Shown: positions 23,145-34,598 of the stretch, in pieces
How positions within the stretch are numbered: the first letter of the stretch is position 1
How the letters are laid out: the number at the start of each line of letters is the position of its first letter
The notes under the pieces: model-generated
What the model was told of the DNA's origin: nothing
Seen by the model: the letters and a program-made list of their open reading frames with translations, nothing else
Database searches by the model: none
Translations under genes and position numbers: made by a program
DNA from: Stenocarpella maydis
Taxonomy: Eukaryota; Ascomycota; Sordariomycetes; Diaporthales; Diaporthaceae
Length of the DNA: 64,000 bases
Direction of reading: 5' to 3'
Assembly (NCBI GenBank): GCA_002270565.1
Contig: NQMI01000066.1
Span: 124,001 to 188,000, forward strand

Positions 23145-24184
23145 AGGGTGAAAGTTCCTACCTCGGGCGTTATTAAGAACGGCATTCAGGGATTGGCCGA
23201 TTCGCTCCTTGCTTTTTCTTTTCTTTTCTTTTTATTTTAATCACTCCAAGATACCACTTTCGCTTCGACGACGTCTCAGCAGATCAGATGACACGAGTTG
23301 CCGCAGTGCACTCGCTGGAACCTCTGGGCATGGGCATGGCAGGACCGGACTGGGCTCTCGAGGGAGTTCTTTATGATACCCTATTCCTCTCTTTTCTGGA
23401 ACGCGGGCGGGTATCTTCCGCAGGCAGCGGAACTTGCGACCAGTTTCTTCTTAGATAGCGGAGTAATAAGCCCTCCTTAAGGGACCTTGTTGGACAAATC
23501 ACAGCTGACGCGAATATGAGTGAGAATACGATTGTGAGTGGCAGACCTGGATATACGTACACACCAAGAGGGCAGCTGTCGCCCCAGCAGTTGTTATGTG
23601 GGCACAAACCCGATGATGCTTTACTACCCAGTAAACACGCAAAAATGTTATGATTTCAACAACGAGGAGGTAGGATGTCTCCGGATATATGAACTTACCG
23701 TCACAATCTTCACTACAACACGTATAGTTGCCGTCCAAGTAGGACCCACGTGCTCGTCGTTCGGGGGATCACGCAACGAATGATTTTTTTTTAAACTTCG
23801 GTTACAAACCGATACCTTGCTTCCAAGTTTGCCGCGAATTGGTTTTGAGTATTTAATCAAACCCTTCAAGGAGACAAGCCCTGCCGACAGTAGCAGAGAA
23901 AGAAATCATTCCGAACCGTTCAAAAAGATAACAAGACACGCAATCGTGCGAGGAGCCGTAGAACTAGTAACACTGCCACGCCAAACCTGCAAAAAAAGTA
24001 TCCCTAAAACGTCACTCCCCGGTACATACGCAGCACGACAAGACATAACCTTTTGGTATCGTGGTACAGTAGACAAGGTAAATTTAGAAGCTCCAAGTTT
24101 CGTGATTCGGCCAGTGGGCAGAGCGCGGAGAAGCCATCGAGGGAGAGCCGGTGGGTGCTTGTCGGCAAAAATCCAGCGTCGGAC
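23145..24184. other. Intergenic, comparatively AT-rich
   Basis: 3' flanks of the GNAT gene and the convergent H4-variant gene. From about 23640 to 24070 the sequence is visibly richer in A/T than its surroundings. No gene or element is recognised. Confidence 0.55.
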
Positions 24185-25216
24185 TCAGTCGGCGTTTTGG
24201 CCCGGGCCCAGCCGACCCTTTATCTTCAAGGGTTTGTAAGTCTCGGGATCTGTTGCCTTTATCAGTGAACATTGTCCTTGGTTGAACAAATGAGGCTTTC
24301 TCCGGGGTAGGAGGACGCCTGTGTCGCCACGGAGGAGACTGGAATGCTGTGAACGGGTGTGACTCGGGAAGAACGAACCGAAGCCGTAGACTGGTCGACC
24401 GATGCGCTTCAGGGCGTGGATGACCTATGCCACCTGATATCAGTACTAAAACAGCGCCGCGCCCAAGGTCTTTCTGCCGGGTGAGACGTACATCATAGAC
24501 GGTGACAGTCTTCGCCTGCCGGTAGTCAACGTAGGTCACGCAATCATGGAGGATCTACATGTACATGAAGAATTAGCGACCCATACATAGCCCAGGCCCT
24601 TCATAGCACCACCTGCGGTGGCTTGAGCGGCTACGCACCATGGTGAGCCTATCTTTCAGAGCAAGGCGAATGTCGCTATAGATGGCGGCGGAGATCCGCT
24701 TGACGCCACCTCTCCGCGCGAGCCGACTACAAAAGCATCTCCCGGTTAGTACAAACGAGTAATGAGTTGAGATATGGCTGTACACTTGTGGACGTAGATT
24801 CGAGGGCTGCAGGCACTGAATCATGCTTCCTGATGTATGGGTTACCGTGGTGATGAAATTGCACATGTTTACTTACCGAATGTCAGGACGAGCTGCACAG
24901 CAAGAGACTTGTTAGTGAACAGGCTGCCGTTCAACATGAGCTCCAGGGGCGCAAGAGTGACGCACTGATGCCGCGGATAGTGTCCCTTATTATTTTCCTA
25001 ACAAGAAAAGGGAGAAGAATCAGCGCTGCTCAACTGTGCATCAGGACGACGCCGTCGCCGTGGTGACTGGCAGCGACATGTTCAACGTCTCGCGTGCAGG
25101 CTCGCTCACCTGTGCCGCTTGCCACCCTTGGCGCCGAAGACAGTCTTCCCAGAGACGGTGTTAGAACTTCCCTTCAAGCCGGATGGGCCACCACGCTGAG
25201 GAATAGTCGGGGGCAT
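24185..25216 (-). CDS. hH4v: Divergent histone H4 variant (hH4v type)
   Basis: Six exons on the minus strand: 25216-25110, 24997-24966, 24892-24877, 24726-24639, 24554-24492 and 24424-24185; 181 aa. All five introns (112, 73, 150, 84, 67 bp) are GT..AG and every junction keeps the H4 frame. The body aligns along the whole H4 histone fold: GGKRHRKIIRDTIRGI (canonical KRHRKILRDNIQGI), TRPDIRRLARRGGVKRIS, AAIYSDIRLALKDRL, CVTYVDYRQAKTVTVYDV and ALKRIGRPVYGFG. The N-terminal tail (35 residues before KRHR) is unlike the canonical SGRGKGGKGLGKGGA tail. After YGFG the frame continues for about 64 residues instead of stopping, unless a further weak intron exists. Neurospora crassa has a described divergent H4 gene, hH4v, and this looks like its counterpart. 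Nucleosomal use in place of H4 is inferred. Confidence 0.85.
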
Positions 25217-25683
25217 CGCGTGTGGCAGGGTGGGCGTTGAGAGGTGTGAGACCTGAACGGCTGGTGAGTAGTAGCAACGGCGGGTCTGTCCGGGCGGGAG
25301 GGTTAGGAGGACGATTGTTGAAGCCTTTCCGCAATGGCGTCGCGCCAAGCGGCAGCCCAGAGGACAGGGGCTGCGATAAGATAAGCTCTACCCCTCCAAA
25401 ATGAACATCACATCATTTGGTGTACAAATTCCATGTTTTTCTGGACAAGTTTTATACTGGGGAGAGAAGAACGACGGGCTGCACAAGGTTATCTTAATCT
25501 ATGAAGCGACAGCTTACTCCCACTGATTACTACTGTCACAAATTACAAGCCCATGCATAGTTCTACCAAGCCCATCCCCGGAGTCCCGAACGCCTGAAAT
25601 GACCCGCCAGGACCGTGCCTTGTCGGCCCAGTGATACCCAAACCATCTATGATCTGATGATATCATCCCCACCCCTTGGCCCT
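25217..25683. other. H4-variant promoter and SVF1 3' flank
   Basis: Both genes are on the minus strand, so this 467-bp gap contains the SVF1 3' UTR and then the promoter of the H4-variant gene. I see no paired canonical histone gene here, unlike the usual divergent H3-H4 arrangement. Confidence 0.6.
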
Positions 25684-27029
25684 CTATTCCGAGATGAATG
25701 TGGCCTCACTGAAGAGGATACCCTCCTCGACTGTTTCGGTGTCCCCAATCTTCAACTTTAGGGTCACCTTGGTCTGCCTCGGCATGAACTGGAAGGCCGT
25801 CAGCGTAGCTCAGAAGCCGACGAGTGGGGCACGATGGTGGGCTGGCTTTCTTACCTGGTAGATGTACGGCTTTGTGCCCGCAGCCCCGGCCACTATCTGC
25901 TTCACGAAACCGGGGACCTCAGCCATCACATCGATCTTGTCGAGGCGCTGCTCGAGCTCCGTCTCCAGAAGCCCAACGACGGGCTTCCCGTCCTTTGCCG
26001 TGCCGCTCCATTCGCACTTGATGGCCTCGGGCTCCGGCCATGAGTTCTCCGTGTCCTTCTTGATGCGCGTGTGCGTGACCGTGTTTGAGCACCCGGCGGC
26101 GATGATCTCGCCATCCTTCGCGATGCCGCCCACATTTACCTCTGTCGAACCGTACGACGGTGGCGTGGTGTACTCCATCAGGATTGCGGACACGTTGGGC
26201 CCCTGAAAGTTGACGTAATTCCACTTCGCAGCCGCGTGGTGCGGCTTCATACCCTGCAGTGCATGGATGAAGAGGGCCTTGCCCTTGAAGTCGATGGGCC
26301 CGTCGGACGTGGTGATGGTGCCCTCGGCGGTGCATCTTGGCCAGAACCCGTGGCGCATGCTTCCCCATGGGTTTGAGAGGTCGGTACCAAACAGAGTCTT
26401 GCCATCCTTGCCGGACACGAAGCCGGGAGCTACCTTCCGGATAGTCAGGTTGACAATAGCCCTCTGGTCTGTCATGGACTTGATAGTGTAGGATTCCCCA
26501 TCGGCCGAGAGCTCAACCGCACAGTCTTGAGCGTAGAAGTTGCACTTGTCCTCGCTGAACTCGACATCCTTGAGCTGGGTGGAGCACCACAGGAAGTCCT
26601 TCTTCTCGTCGGGGTAAAAGACCTTGGTGTTGAACTGGCAGGTTGTGCGGATGCCGCTGTTCGGATTCTCATATTAGCAGGGCTCCCGCGTCTTCTCTCC
26701 CGGGCCGCGGGGTCTTGGGTCACGTCATACGCCACGTTACTATAGATGACCTGGGCGAGCGCCGCGTGGCCGTTGTCTGAGGTGAGGTAGAAGCTGAAGG
26801 TCTCGACGCTCGTAGAGTTCATTGCGAACCACTTCATGTCGTCTCTTTTCAGCTCGGTGTAGGGGGTCGTCTTGGCCTGCTCGGAGACGTTGCGGATGGC
26901 CGAGGGCCCGTAAATGGGCTCTTTCGTGCCGGCGACATCGGCCAACCTAGCAGGACGTCATATTAATCTCCCGAGCAGGAATGGCCATGTGGATGGCAAT
27001 ACTCACTGCTTCTGAGCCCACTTGAACAT
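25684..27029 (-). CDS. SVF1: Survival factor Svf1-like lipocalin-fold protein
   Basis: Four exons on the minus strand: 27029-27007, 26946-26731, 26656-25855 and 25788-25684; 381 aa. Introns are 60, 74 and 66 bp, all GT..AG. The first exon codes only MFKWAQK plus part of the next codon and continues as [19 protein letters not shown], the conserved Svf1 start. The second junction restores [12 protein letters not shown]; the third joins KPYIYQ to [16 protein letters not shown], ending with ATFISE. Svf1 is needed for survival under oxidative and cold stress in yeast and takes part in sphingolipid (ceramide) handling between ER and Golgi; the short amphipathic N-terminus (MFKW..) is its membrane anchor. 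The divergent neighbour 520 bp away is the uL11m gene. Confidence 0.92.
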
Positions 27030-27549
27030 TTTGGCTGGGGTTTGATGTAGGTCTTGGAGGTACAATATCGAGAGGGTAGAATGGTGTGGTTCTGACCAGG
27101 CAGTTTCGACGCTGTGCAGACGACGAGGCGGTAATAAATCTTGGTTCTGGTGAAGGTGCCTCCTGTTTGGAAAGGAGTCGGAACAACGTCACAATAAGAA
27201 GTCGAGCACTCTCCGCAGACCTGGTCAGTGTGAGCCTGAGTTGTACAAACAGGCAAGGATGATCACTCGGTGCGGCCCAAGGCTTTCTCGTCGCCCGCAA
27301 AAGGCTTCGGTGGTAGCTGTCCACTTACAACCCGCCAGGGCCCGGCAGGCTCGGGAGCGCCAGGGGGTCCCCAGGCGCGCTAGGCGCGCGCGCATGAGGT
27401 CAATCAATGCAGCTGGCCCTGGAAACCGTCCGCCCTGGATCCTCGAATTTTCAACAACCCGATACCTTCGATCCACAGCTGCTCTCTCCCTCCCCCCTCT
27501 CTGCCCCTGCACCCACAATCGGACGTGTGCGTGTCGCAGACCAGCCAAG
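27030..27549. promoter_or_regulatory. Shared divergent promoter region SVF1 / uL11m
   Basis: The 520 bp between the two divergent ATGs must contain both promoters. The right part, before 27550, is C/T-rich on top. I cannot point to specific factor sites with confidence. Confidence 0.5.
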
Positions 27550-28084
27550 ATGTCCAAGGCGCGAGGAGGTGCGCTTGTCGACCAGATCGTCAAGCTCGTC
27601 GTCGGGGCAGGGCAGGCGAGCCCCAGCCCGCCTGTCGGACCTGCACTCGGCAGCAAAGGTATCAAGTCGATGGACTTTTGCAAGGCAAGACGACCCCGCC
27701 CCCCTCGACCCTAGCTGTCCCCGTACTGACGAGCACCACCACCACCAGGAGTTCAACGCGAGGACGGCACACATCAACCCAGGCACGCCGCTGCCCGTGC
27801 GGGTCACCGTCAGACCCGACCGCTCATTCCACTTCGAGGTGCGGACGCCACAGACATCCTGGCTGCTCCTCAACGCCGCAGACGCGCCCATGGGCAAGAA
27901 GGGGAAGAGGAAGGGCGCCTCGAAGCCGGGCCACGAGGTCGCCGGCACCGTCAGCCTGAAGCACATCTACGAGATCGCGAAGGTCAAGCAGTCCGAGCTG
28001 CGGCTATCAGGACTGTCCCTTGAGGGGCTCTGCAAATCTATCATCTACCAGGCCAGGTCCATAGGGATTACCGTGGTGGCATGA
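27550..28084 (+). CDS. MRPL19: Mitochondrial large-subunit ribosomal protein uL11m
   Basis: Two exons: 27550-27684 and 27749-28084; 156 aa. The protein carries the L11 hallmarks: [29 protein letters not shown] with the Pro-rich hinge, SMDFCKEFNART, a basic linker and C-terminal RNA-binding part [25 protein letters not shown]. It binds the GTPase-associated 23S-like rRNA of the mitoribosome and is the counterpart of yeast MRPL19. The 64-bp intron begins AAG|GCAAGA rather than GT and ends CACCAG|GAG, with a CTGAC branch site near 27725; reading through would destroy the frame. It is therefore a GC-AG intron, or a sequencing error at one base. Confidence 0.92.
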
Positions 28085-30209
28085 GGACACTGTACATTAC
28101 TATAGAAAGAGCTGGCGTTCAGGTTTGGGTCATACCCCGGTGGGTCACGGTGTTCGAAAAACCCCATCAAGTCGGGGACTATGCGCCGTGTCAGGATTGT
28201 GGCATTCGTGGAAGTGCATAAAAAACAAGATGTCGTTTGGCTCTGGAGGGACACGCACAATCTCCCATTGTGGCGTGTTGTGGTTTGAGCAGGAGATATA
28301 AGGGAAGAAATTCCGCCTATTGCTGCCGAAAGGCACAGGGACCTCTCACAATGAGACACACTGGATCATCATCTCTGATGTGCTCGGCAAACGGTGCTAC
28401 CAGCTGGAAGCAGAGAAATGCCAACTACCAAGCCTAGGTGGTTGCATGCATCACACTGGTCTTTGCAGATGGCTGTGGTCCAGGATCGTGAGCTTGTCGC
28501 ACTGGGCGACCAGCTCGGATGGCTGGCCACTATTGTGCGCTGTAGGCGCCGTGAGCCGCCTCCTGTGCAGATCTGAACTGGGACTACCTCCCGCGCGCGC
28601 GGACTCGCTAGAAAAGGGGCCGGGGCGTGTGCGAGGTCCAATGGATCCTTTCTCATCCGGCCTCGACACAATGTCAAACCGCCAGCTGCGCGGCGAGGCT
28701 GGCGGCCCTCATCCGCGGGCAGGGATATCTTGACCAGTCCACAAACACGCATCTGCTGCTAGCCCGCCCGACGTCAACACACATGTCATCTGCATGTCAT
28801 CCGCTTCTTTGGTCACGGCCGAGGCTACGGAGGCGCGGGTGTTACAGGTATAGAGTGCTGGGAGAGTTTTAAGCCACCGCCGAAAGGGCGCATGTCAGGA
28901 CTCGCAAAGCGATACAGGCAGGTATGTAGACTATGCGGTTCAAGCGTCCCCACATATCTCGCGTGTCGCTTGAGCAGCACACTATTGACAGTAGCAAAAT
29001 ATCCTGTGGAACGTTGGCCGGCTCCGACAATTTCGGTATGCGTTATTAGTGTCGGAAACGCGCTCGTGGCCGGGCCGACGTGCGAGTTGGTTGAGTCTAG
29101 CCTTCTTCGGTGGACAGTCTGTGTCGTACGGGCTTGAGGATGGCGGCGCTTTAGGACCGGCCTCGCAGGTGAGTTTATTGTCAGAGACTCGTCGGCTGGC
29201 ACAGGAACGAATGGGGCGAGAGCTGAGACCCTGACTGGCCCAATGTCAAGGTCCTGTCGATTTGAAAGCCTAAATTCGCTGTTTGAGCAGGTGTCCTAGG
29301 AGCCGGTAATCTGAACCTGGTAGGTTTTCCAGCTCTCCATGCCACTGAGCGAGGATCGGCCCAGATTCCGAGCTGTCGGGCTCGGAACTCTATCCAGGCT
29401 ATGATGTAAGTCGCAAAGTTTAAGTGTGTGATGTCGTTGATTCATCCGACTGCAGCCATGCAGCACACAGACGATGTGGGCGGCGGCTCCGACAGGGCGA
29501 AGTGAATCGAGCATGGTAGATCATTCTGGTCAGATCTCACAGGGTCTTTCCTTCTTTTTTTGTGCTTGGCTTTGAACCCGGGTTTGGATCAAATTGAGTC
29601 TGATCTGGCGAGATAGGATGACTGGGCGGCTCAGCCCTACTGTAGGTACGTAGGTACCGCCTTGAGCAGTTCCTGGAGGAAGGCCTGCCCTCAACGCCCA
29701 GCCAGCCAGCCAGCCAGCCCAAGGGCTATTTCCGTCTCTTCAAATGTTGTGGCTTGTGAAAGGGGTGGGGCGGAGCTGCCGTCCTCACCGGCCTTGTCTC
29801 ACTGTGATGGGATGGATCATCAATCAGTATACTACCAGGTGGTGTACTTTGAAAGAACAAGCGCACCACCAGTCATGTCATGTCATATCCTGTCTGCTAG
29901 CACTTCCTGTCGGCTGGCACCACGAGCCCGTGACGGCATGTCTGCCCGGGTCAAGCGGCTGCCCGCCCTCGCCCTCGGTACAAGTACCTTTTCCCTGCAT
30001 TCAACATTTGATATGCGAAGCTGGGTCCCACTATTGTACCCCACCACGCCTGCGCGCCTTTCCATCGTAGCGCAGCCCCGTCCGCAGGTCCAAGTCAGAT
30101 CAACCCTTCATCCTCCATCAACGCCAGCGACTCCAACCGTCAGCACCACCAAAAGTCGGCCCTTCAACCGCCACCCCTTCTCCTCCTTATCGGCCTACCC
30201 TGAAGGCCC
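28085..30209. other. Intergenic, 2.1 kb
   Basis: No coding evidence. It contains a CCAG tetranucleotide run near 29699-29720 and a GTAGGTACGTAGGTACC stretch near 29642-29658. The last few hundred bases are C/T-rich on the top strand and look like promoter and leader of the kinase gene. Confidence 0.55.
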
Positions 30210-33029
30210 ATGGAGGCGCATTCGCAAGAGGCGCACGGCGACATGGCCCACTCGCAGCAACAAGGTAAGCAGCAAAGGGCACAGGGTCATGGACGAGTGA
30301 CTGGGCGGACGCGCATCCAGTGTCCCTCTGCTCTTTTGCCCCCCCCCCCCCCGGCTCTGACGGATGCCCGTTTGCTGTTGGCCCCTCCTCCCACCCACAC
30401 ACCACCTCGCCAACAGGAAACCTTCTTCGCCAGCCCTCCAAGCTCGTGTTTGCCTGTTTCAACCTCGCCCTGGCCCTGGCCTAAGCTGATGGTACCTCTT
30501 GTTCTAGAAGTATCAAACGATGCGCCGTCAGCCGTGCTCTCGCCCGAGCCCGATCCCGTATCCGCCGCGCCAGCGCCCATGCCCACAATTATGCCCGAAG
30601 CGGCCCTCGACCGCTCCTCAGAGGACGGTGCTGGCCCAGCCGTTCGATTCAAGTCCACAGTCCAAGAAATTGACCCAAGGCATCCCTTTTCTGAATCAGC
30701 GGCCTCTGGCGGCGACAATGCCAGCGAATTCGTGACGCCCGAGGACATCAGGTCTCTGTCCAAGTCACTCCAGGGACACCGTCTTCAAGAACGCAGAATG
30801 ACTAATTTCGCCTTTGAACCGTACTCTTTGCCTGCTTCCAGAGTACGTCAAGACTCTCCTTTGGCCCCTACTCGCTCCAGACCTTCAATGTGTCCCCGTC
30901 ATTACACCTCTAGGCCTAGAACATGTTGCCGCAAAGGCGGTATGACCTAGGCGCCGCAGACTTCGTCCTTGCGACCTGCTTCTGGTTTTTTATTCTTTTC
31001 TTGCAGGTGCTTTTTCAAAATAAGAGAATGCTAATTTACATATTCAAGACCGTCTCGCAGGACGACGATTCTAGGGACGCCAGCCGACAACAGACGCGAA
31101 GTTCTACAAGTATCCCATCGCCTCGCCTTGGACCAAAAGGAGCCGAGGTACAATCGCCGCCTTTGACACCAGCAGGCACGGACGCCACGTCAGAAACAAG
31201 GCGACTTGACTCAGCTAGAGATTCGGATAAGCTGGCTCACAAGCACGATGTCATCACCCCACAGGAGTCTGGCCAAGAGACGTCCCCACAGCCTGCGTCC
31301 AGGAGGCTCCCCCATCGACAGTCGTCCGAAGAAGGAAAACGATCTACCTATGAGTATTTGGGTGCATCGGACCATAGGAAGGGCATGTTCTCCGTCGGGC
31401 CAGGGTCGCTGCCAGTTTCTAGGGAATCCAGCCCAAACCGTGCCTCGGCGTTCTATTCCCGCCCTTTCACGCCGTCTGGCGATGCCGACAACCCATATGC
31501 CGCCAGCAAGCGCCAGCCCCAGGCCAAGATTGAGCCACGATTCGTCTTCTCTCGCAAGAAGGGCAAGACTTCCCCCAGCTCGTCGACATTGAGCCTACCA
31601 AAGACATCCACTGAGAAGCGCCAGTCGTCGGCACTCCTCAGTGCCCTGGGCAAGAATAGCGACATGTACCAGACAGACAGCCACGGGACGACACACAGTC
31701 GGCAAAGTTCCATGTCAGACCTGAAACGGTTCTTCAAGATGGGTGGGCATCACAAGGCAAAGCGAGCAGCATCCCCAGCGGCAAGCATTCGCTCTGGTTA
31801 CAGAACCCCGCCGGGCTCAAGGTCAACCTCGCAGATTCCGTTTGGTGACGACCACGGCCTGACGTCCAAGTATGGGAAACTGGGCAAGGTTCTCGGCTCC
31901 GGCGCAGGCGGCTCGGTGAGGCTTATGAAGCGGAGCGAGGATAATACGGTCTTCGCAGTGAAGGAGTTCCGCCCCAGACATTCCTACGAGACAGAAAAGG
32001 AATATGTCAAGAAGCTGACGGCTGAGTACTGCATCGGATCTTCTCTGCACCATGGAAACATCATCGAGACCCTGGACATTGTACAAGAAAAAGGAAAGTG
32101 GTTCGAGGTCATGGAGTACGCGCCGTTCGATCTGTTCGCCATAGTAATGACGGGCAAGATGTCGCGAGAAGAAGTATCGTGCTGCTTCTTGCAGATCCTC
32201 AGCGGCGTGACGTATCTGCACAGCATGGGCCTTGCGCATCGGGATTTGAAACTCGACAATGTTGTGGTCAACGAACACGGCATCATGAAGATTATTGATT
32301 TCGGCAGCGCGCATGTGTTCAAATATCCTTTTGAGAACAACACTGTCCTTGCTTCAGGTGAGCCAGCGTGTTGTACCCGCTGGGTCAGAATCTCGGCTGA
32401 CATTGGCTATAGGAATCGTCGGCTCTGATCCATATCTTGCACCGGAGGTCTATGAAGAACAAAAGTATGACCCGGCGGCTGTTGACATATGGTCGTTGGC
32501 CATCATCTACTGCTGCATGAGTCTGCGCAGGTTCCCCTGGAAGATCCCGCGCTTGACGGACAACTCGTACAAACTCTTTGCGGCAGACCCGACGCCTGGG
32601 CACGACCCAAAGAAACTGATCCTGCCCCCCGTCAAGTCAGAGAGTGCACTGCATGACATGCCCCCGAGGGATATGTTCACGCGCGACCCCGAAGAAAAGG
32701 GGAAGACTGGCCAAAATGGTGACAAGACGTCCGATCGCGAAGCCAAGCCATCTGGCGAAGCGTCGACGTCGACGCCGACGGGCGAGAAAAAGGAGGTGAT
32801 TCGCGGCCCTTGGAGAATTCTTCGGCTGCTGCCGAGGGAAAGCAGGCATGTTATTGGTCGGATGCTCGAGATAGACCCCAAGAAGCGAGCCAACATGGAG
32901 GAGATTCTAGAGGATAATTGGGTGAGCAACACTGTCATCTGTCGACAGTTGGAACAGGGGAAGGTCATCAAGGCCGACGACCACACGCACGTCTTGGAGC
33001 CCCCTTCTGGCTCGAATGCCGCCAAGTAG
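30210..33029 (+). CDS. Ser/Thr protein kinase of the HAL4/SAT4 family
   Basis: Four exons: 30210-30264, 30508-30842, 31061-32357, 32413-33029; 767 aa. Introns are 243, 218 and 55 bp. The acceptor of exon 3 could also be at 31006 in the same frame, adding 18 residues; I prefer 31060 because the extra peptide looks non-coding and a GCTAATTT branch site sits just before it. The first 400 residues are Ser/Pro-rich and probably disordered. The kinase domain begins at about 401 with GSGAGGSV, followed by [14 protein letters not shown] (about 524), IIDFGSA as the metal-binding loop and [10 protein letters not shown]. The domain continues with FPWKIP, an acidic/basic insertion, and [19 protein letters not shown]. 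This is the pattern of the yeast Hal4/Hal5 group, which regulates K+ uptake and stabilises nutrient permeases at the plasma membrane. Confidence 0.88.
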
Positions 33030-33658
33030 GAGAAGGCTGGGCAATCGCAGAATAATGCTGAGGAGCGCGAGAGGTGCCTCATGGGACTCGGGTCATCACG
33101 AACAAACAAGCCAGCACCGGGCCTGGATCGGCAGTGTTGGGGGAAAAATGGATGCTGTGGCGCCGGACCCAAGGCTCATAAATTTGGAACATCGGTGGAC
33201 TACCCTCGAACCAGGCCATCATAGAAGGGACAGCTACAAGCTCACGGGCACTACGCCATGAGGGGAAGAGGATGGGAGGGGACGGCATAACAAGAGGTCT
33301 CTGTATATGGTGGCGTTCCGGGGCGCAATGGAGACTATCGCATATGGATACAGGCTACAGATGGTCGGCAGCGTCAATAATTGTTTTGCATTTCGGCGGA
33401 GGGCGGATAGAGAGATTGAATCTTAGGGACCCCTTGCCAGCGTTATTGTTCTTTCCGTGTACTTGCTGGTGAGGGATTGGTAGCCTGTGGCATTCGATGA
33501 AATCAGACTTGAAATACATTTTCAAAATCGTCTTGAATAGGGAGGCTCCCACCGTATGCGACAGGTCGTCGTTTGACAATCCATCGCCTGAAGGGGAAGT
33601 CCAGGCAGGGATTTTTGGAGACGAGGTTGTTGACTTACACGGAGGTGGAGCTCGTCGA

Positions 33659-33666
33659 CCAATCAG
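33659..33666 (+). promoter_or_regulatory. CCAAT box upstream of Hsp10
   Basis: CCAATCAG, a full HAP-complex core, lies about 190 bases before the Hsp10 ATG in a GC-rich promoter. Binding is inferred from consensus only. Confidence 0.4.
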
Positions 33667-33707
33667 CGGCGCGGCGCCGGCCTCGGCTCCCATTAGTCAT
33701 TAACTTT

Positions 33708-33720
33708 TTCTAGCTGTTTC
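33708..33720. promoter_or_regulatory. Imperfect heat-shock element upstream of Hsp10
   Basis: TTC-n2-GCT-n2-TTC spacing, i.e. two of three HSE units intact, about 140 bases before the ATG. A TTCGAA pair follows near 33731. Heat-shock factor control is expected for a chaperonin gene but the match is imperfect. Confidence 0.25.
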
Positions 33721-33852
33721 TCTCTCAACTTCGAACTTTTGGTCCTCAGTTTCCTCTCTCCCACCCAACTTCGCAACCACATTCGCACCGTTCCTGTCGT
33801 CAATTGAGTTCAACTTTTGTCCTTCAACCTCCGTCTATTCTCCTCGTTCAAG

Positions 33853-34598
33853 ATGGTAAGTGTTGTCTCACTTATGTTCCAGCTTATCCCCCAAGAACAT
33901 CGGCGTCGAGGCTCCTACGCAGAGCCCCGGGCTCCGGAGCTCCAGCTCTCTCGGAGGGGCCCGTCTGCGCGATCGCCAGACGTGACGATTTCCTCAGCAG
34001 TTAGGAGAGCACATTTCTTGATCCACTGCGACCGGAGGTACACCAAAATCATAGGGGATGGATTTATTGCTGACACCGCGACTGCACGGCGACAGGCCAC
34101 CTCCATCCGATCCATCAAGTCGCTCGTGCCCCTCCTGGACCGCGTCCTGGTCCAGCGCATCAAGGCCGAGGCCAAGACCGCGTCCGGCATCTACCTGCCC
34201 GAGTCGAGCGTCAAGGAGCTCAACGAGGCCAAGGTTCTCGCCGTCGGCCCCGGCGCCCTCGACAAGGAGGGCAAGAGGCTGCCCGTGGGCGTGCAGGCCG
34301 GCGACCGGGTGCTGATCCCCACGGTAAGGAGACACTCGAATCCCCCTGGTGGAATACACCGGGGTCATAGTCCTCGAGGATGGAAAAGCCTGTACTTGTG
34401 TGTTGGAGTGGGTTTGCTGACGTCGTTGTGTCTGTCTAGTTTGGCGGCTCCCCCGTCAAGGTTGGCGAGGAAGAGTACACTCTGTTCCGGGACAGCGAGT
34501 AAGTTTGCATCCGGCCCTGCGGAGACCCAGCCTGGTTTCCCACGGAAAGGGAGGCACTGACCACCTCTTGCAGGATCCTGGCCAAAATCAACGAGTAA
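33853..34598 (+). CDS. HSP10: Mitochondrial co-chaperonin Hsp10 (GroES family)
   Basis: Four exons: 33853-33855, 34096-34323, 34440-34498 and 34574-34598; 104 aa. Exon 1 is just the ATG, followed directly by GTAAGTG; exon 2 starts GCCACCTCC so the protein reads MATSIRSIKSLVPLLDRVLV. Later junctions restore VLIPTFGGSPVKVGEEEYTL and DSEILAKINE at the C-terminus. The mobile loop (KAEAKTASGIYLPES) that contacts Hsp60 is intact. Hsp10 caps Hsp60 in the mitochondrial matrix during protein folding. Introns are 240, 116 and 75 bp, all GT..AG. Length matches the family exactly. Confidence 0.95.

Larger units (their letters stand above)
33030..33852. other. Intergenic, Hsp10 promoter side
   Basis: 3' flank of the kinase gene, then the promoter of the Hsp10 gene. 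Candidate promoter motifs are listed separately. No gene is visible. Confidence 0.6.

Noticed and set aside
23640..24070. AT-richer stretch as a RIP-mutated transposon remnant
   Set aside because: It is short, has no terminal repeats or transposase-like frame, and the shift in composition is modest by eye.
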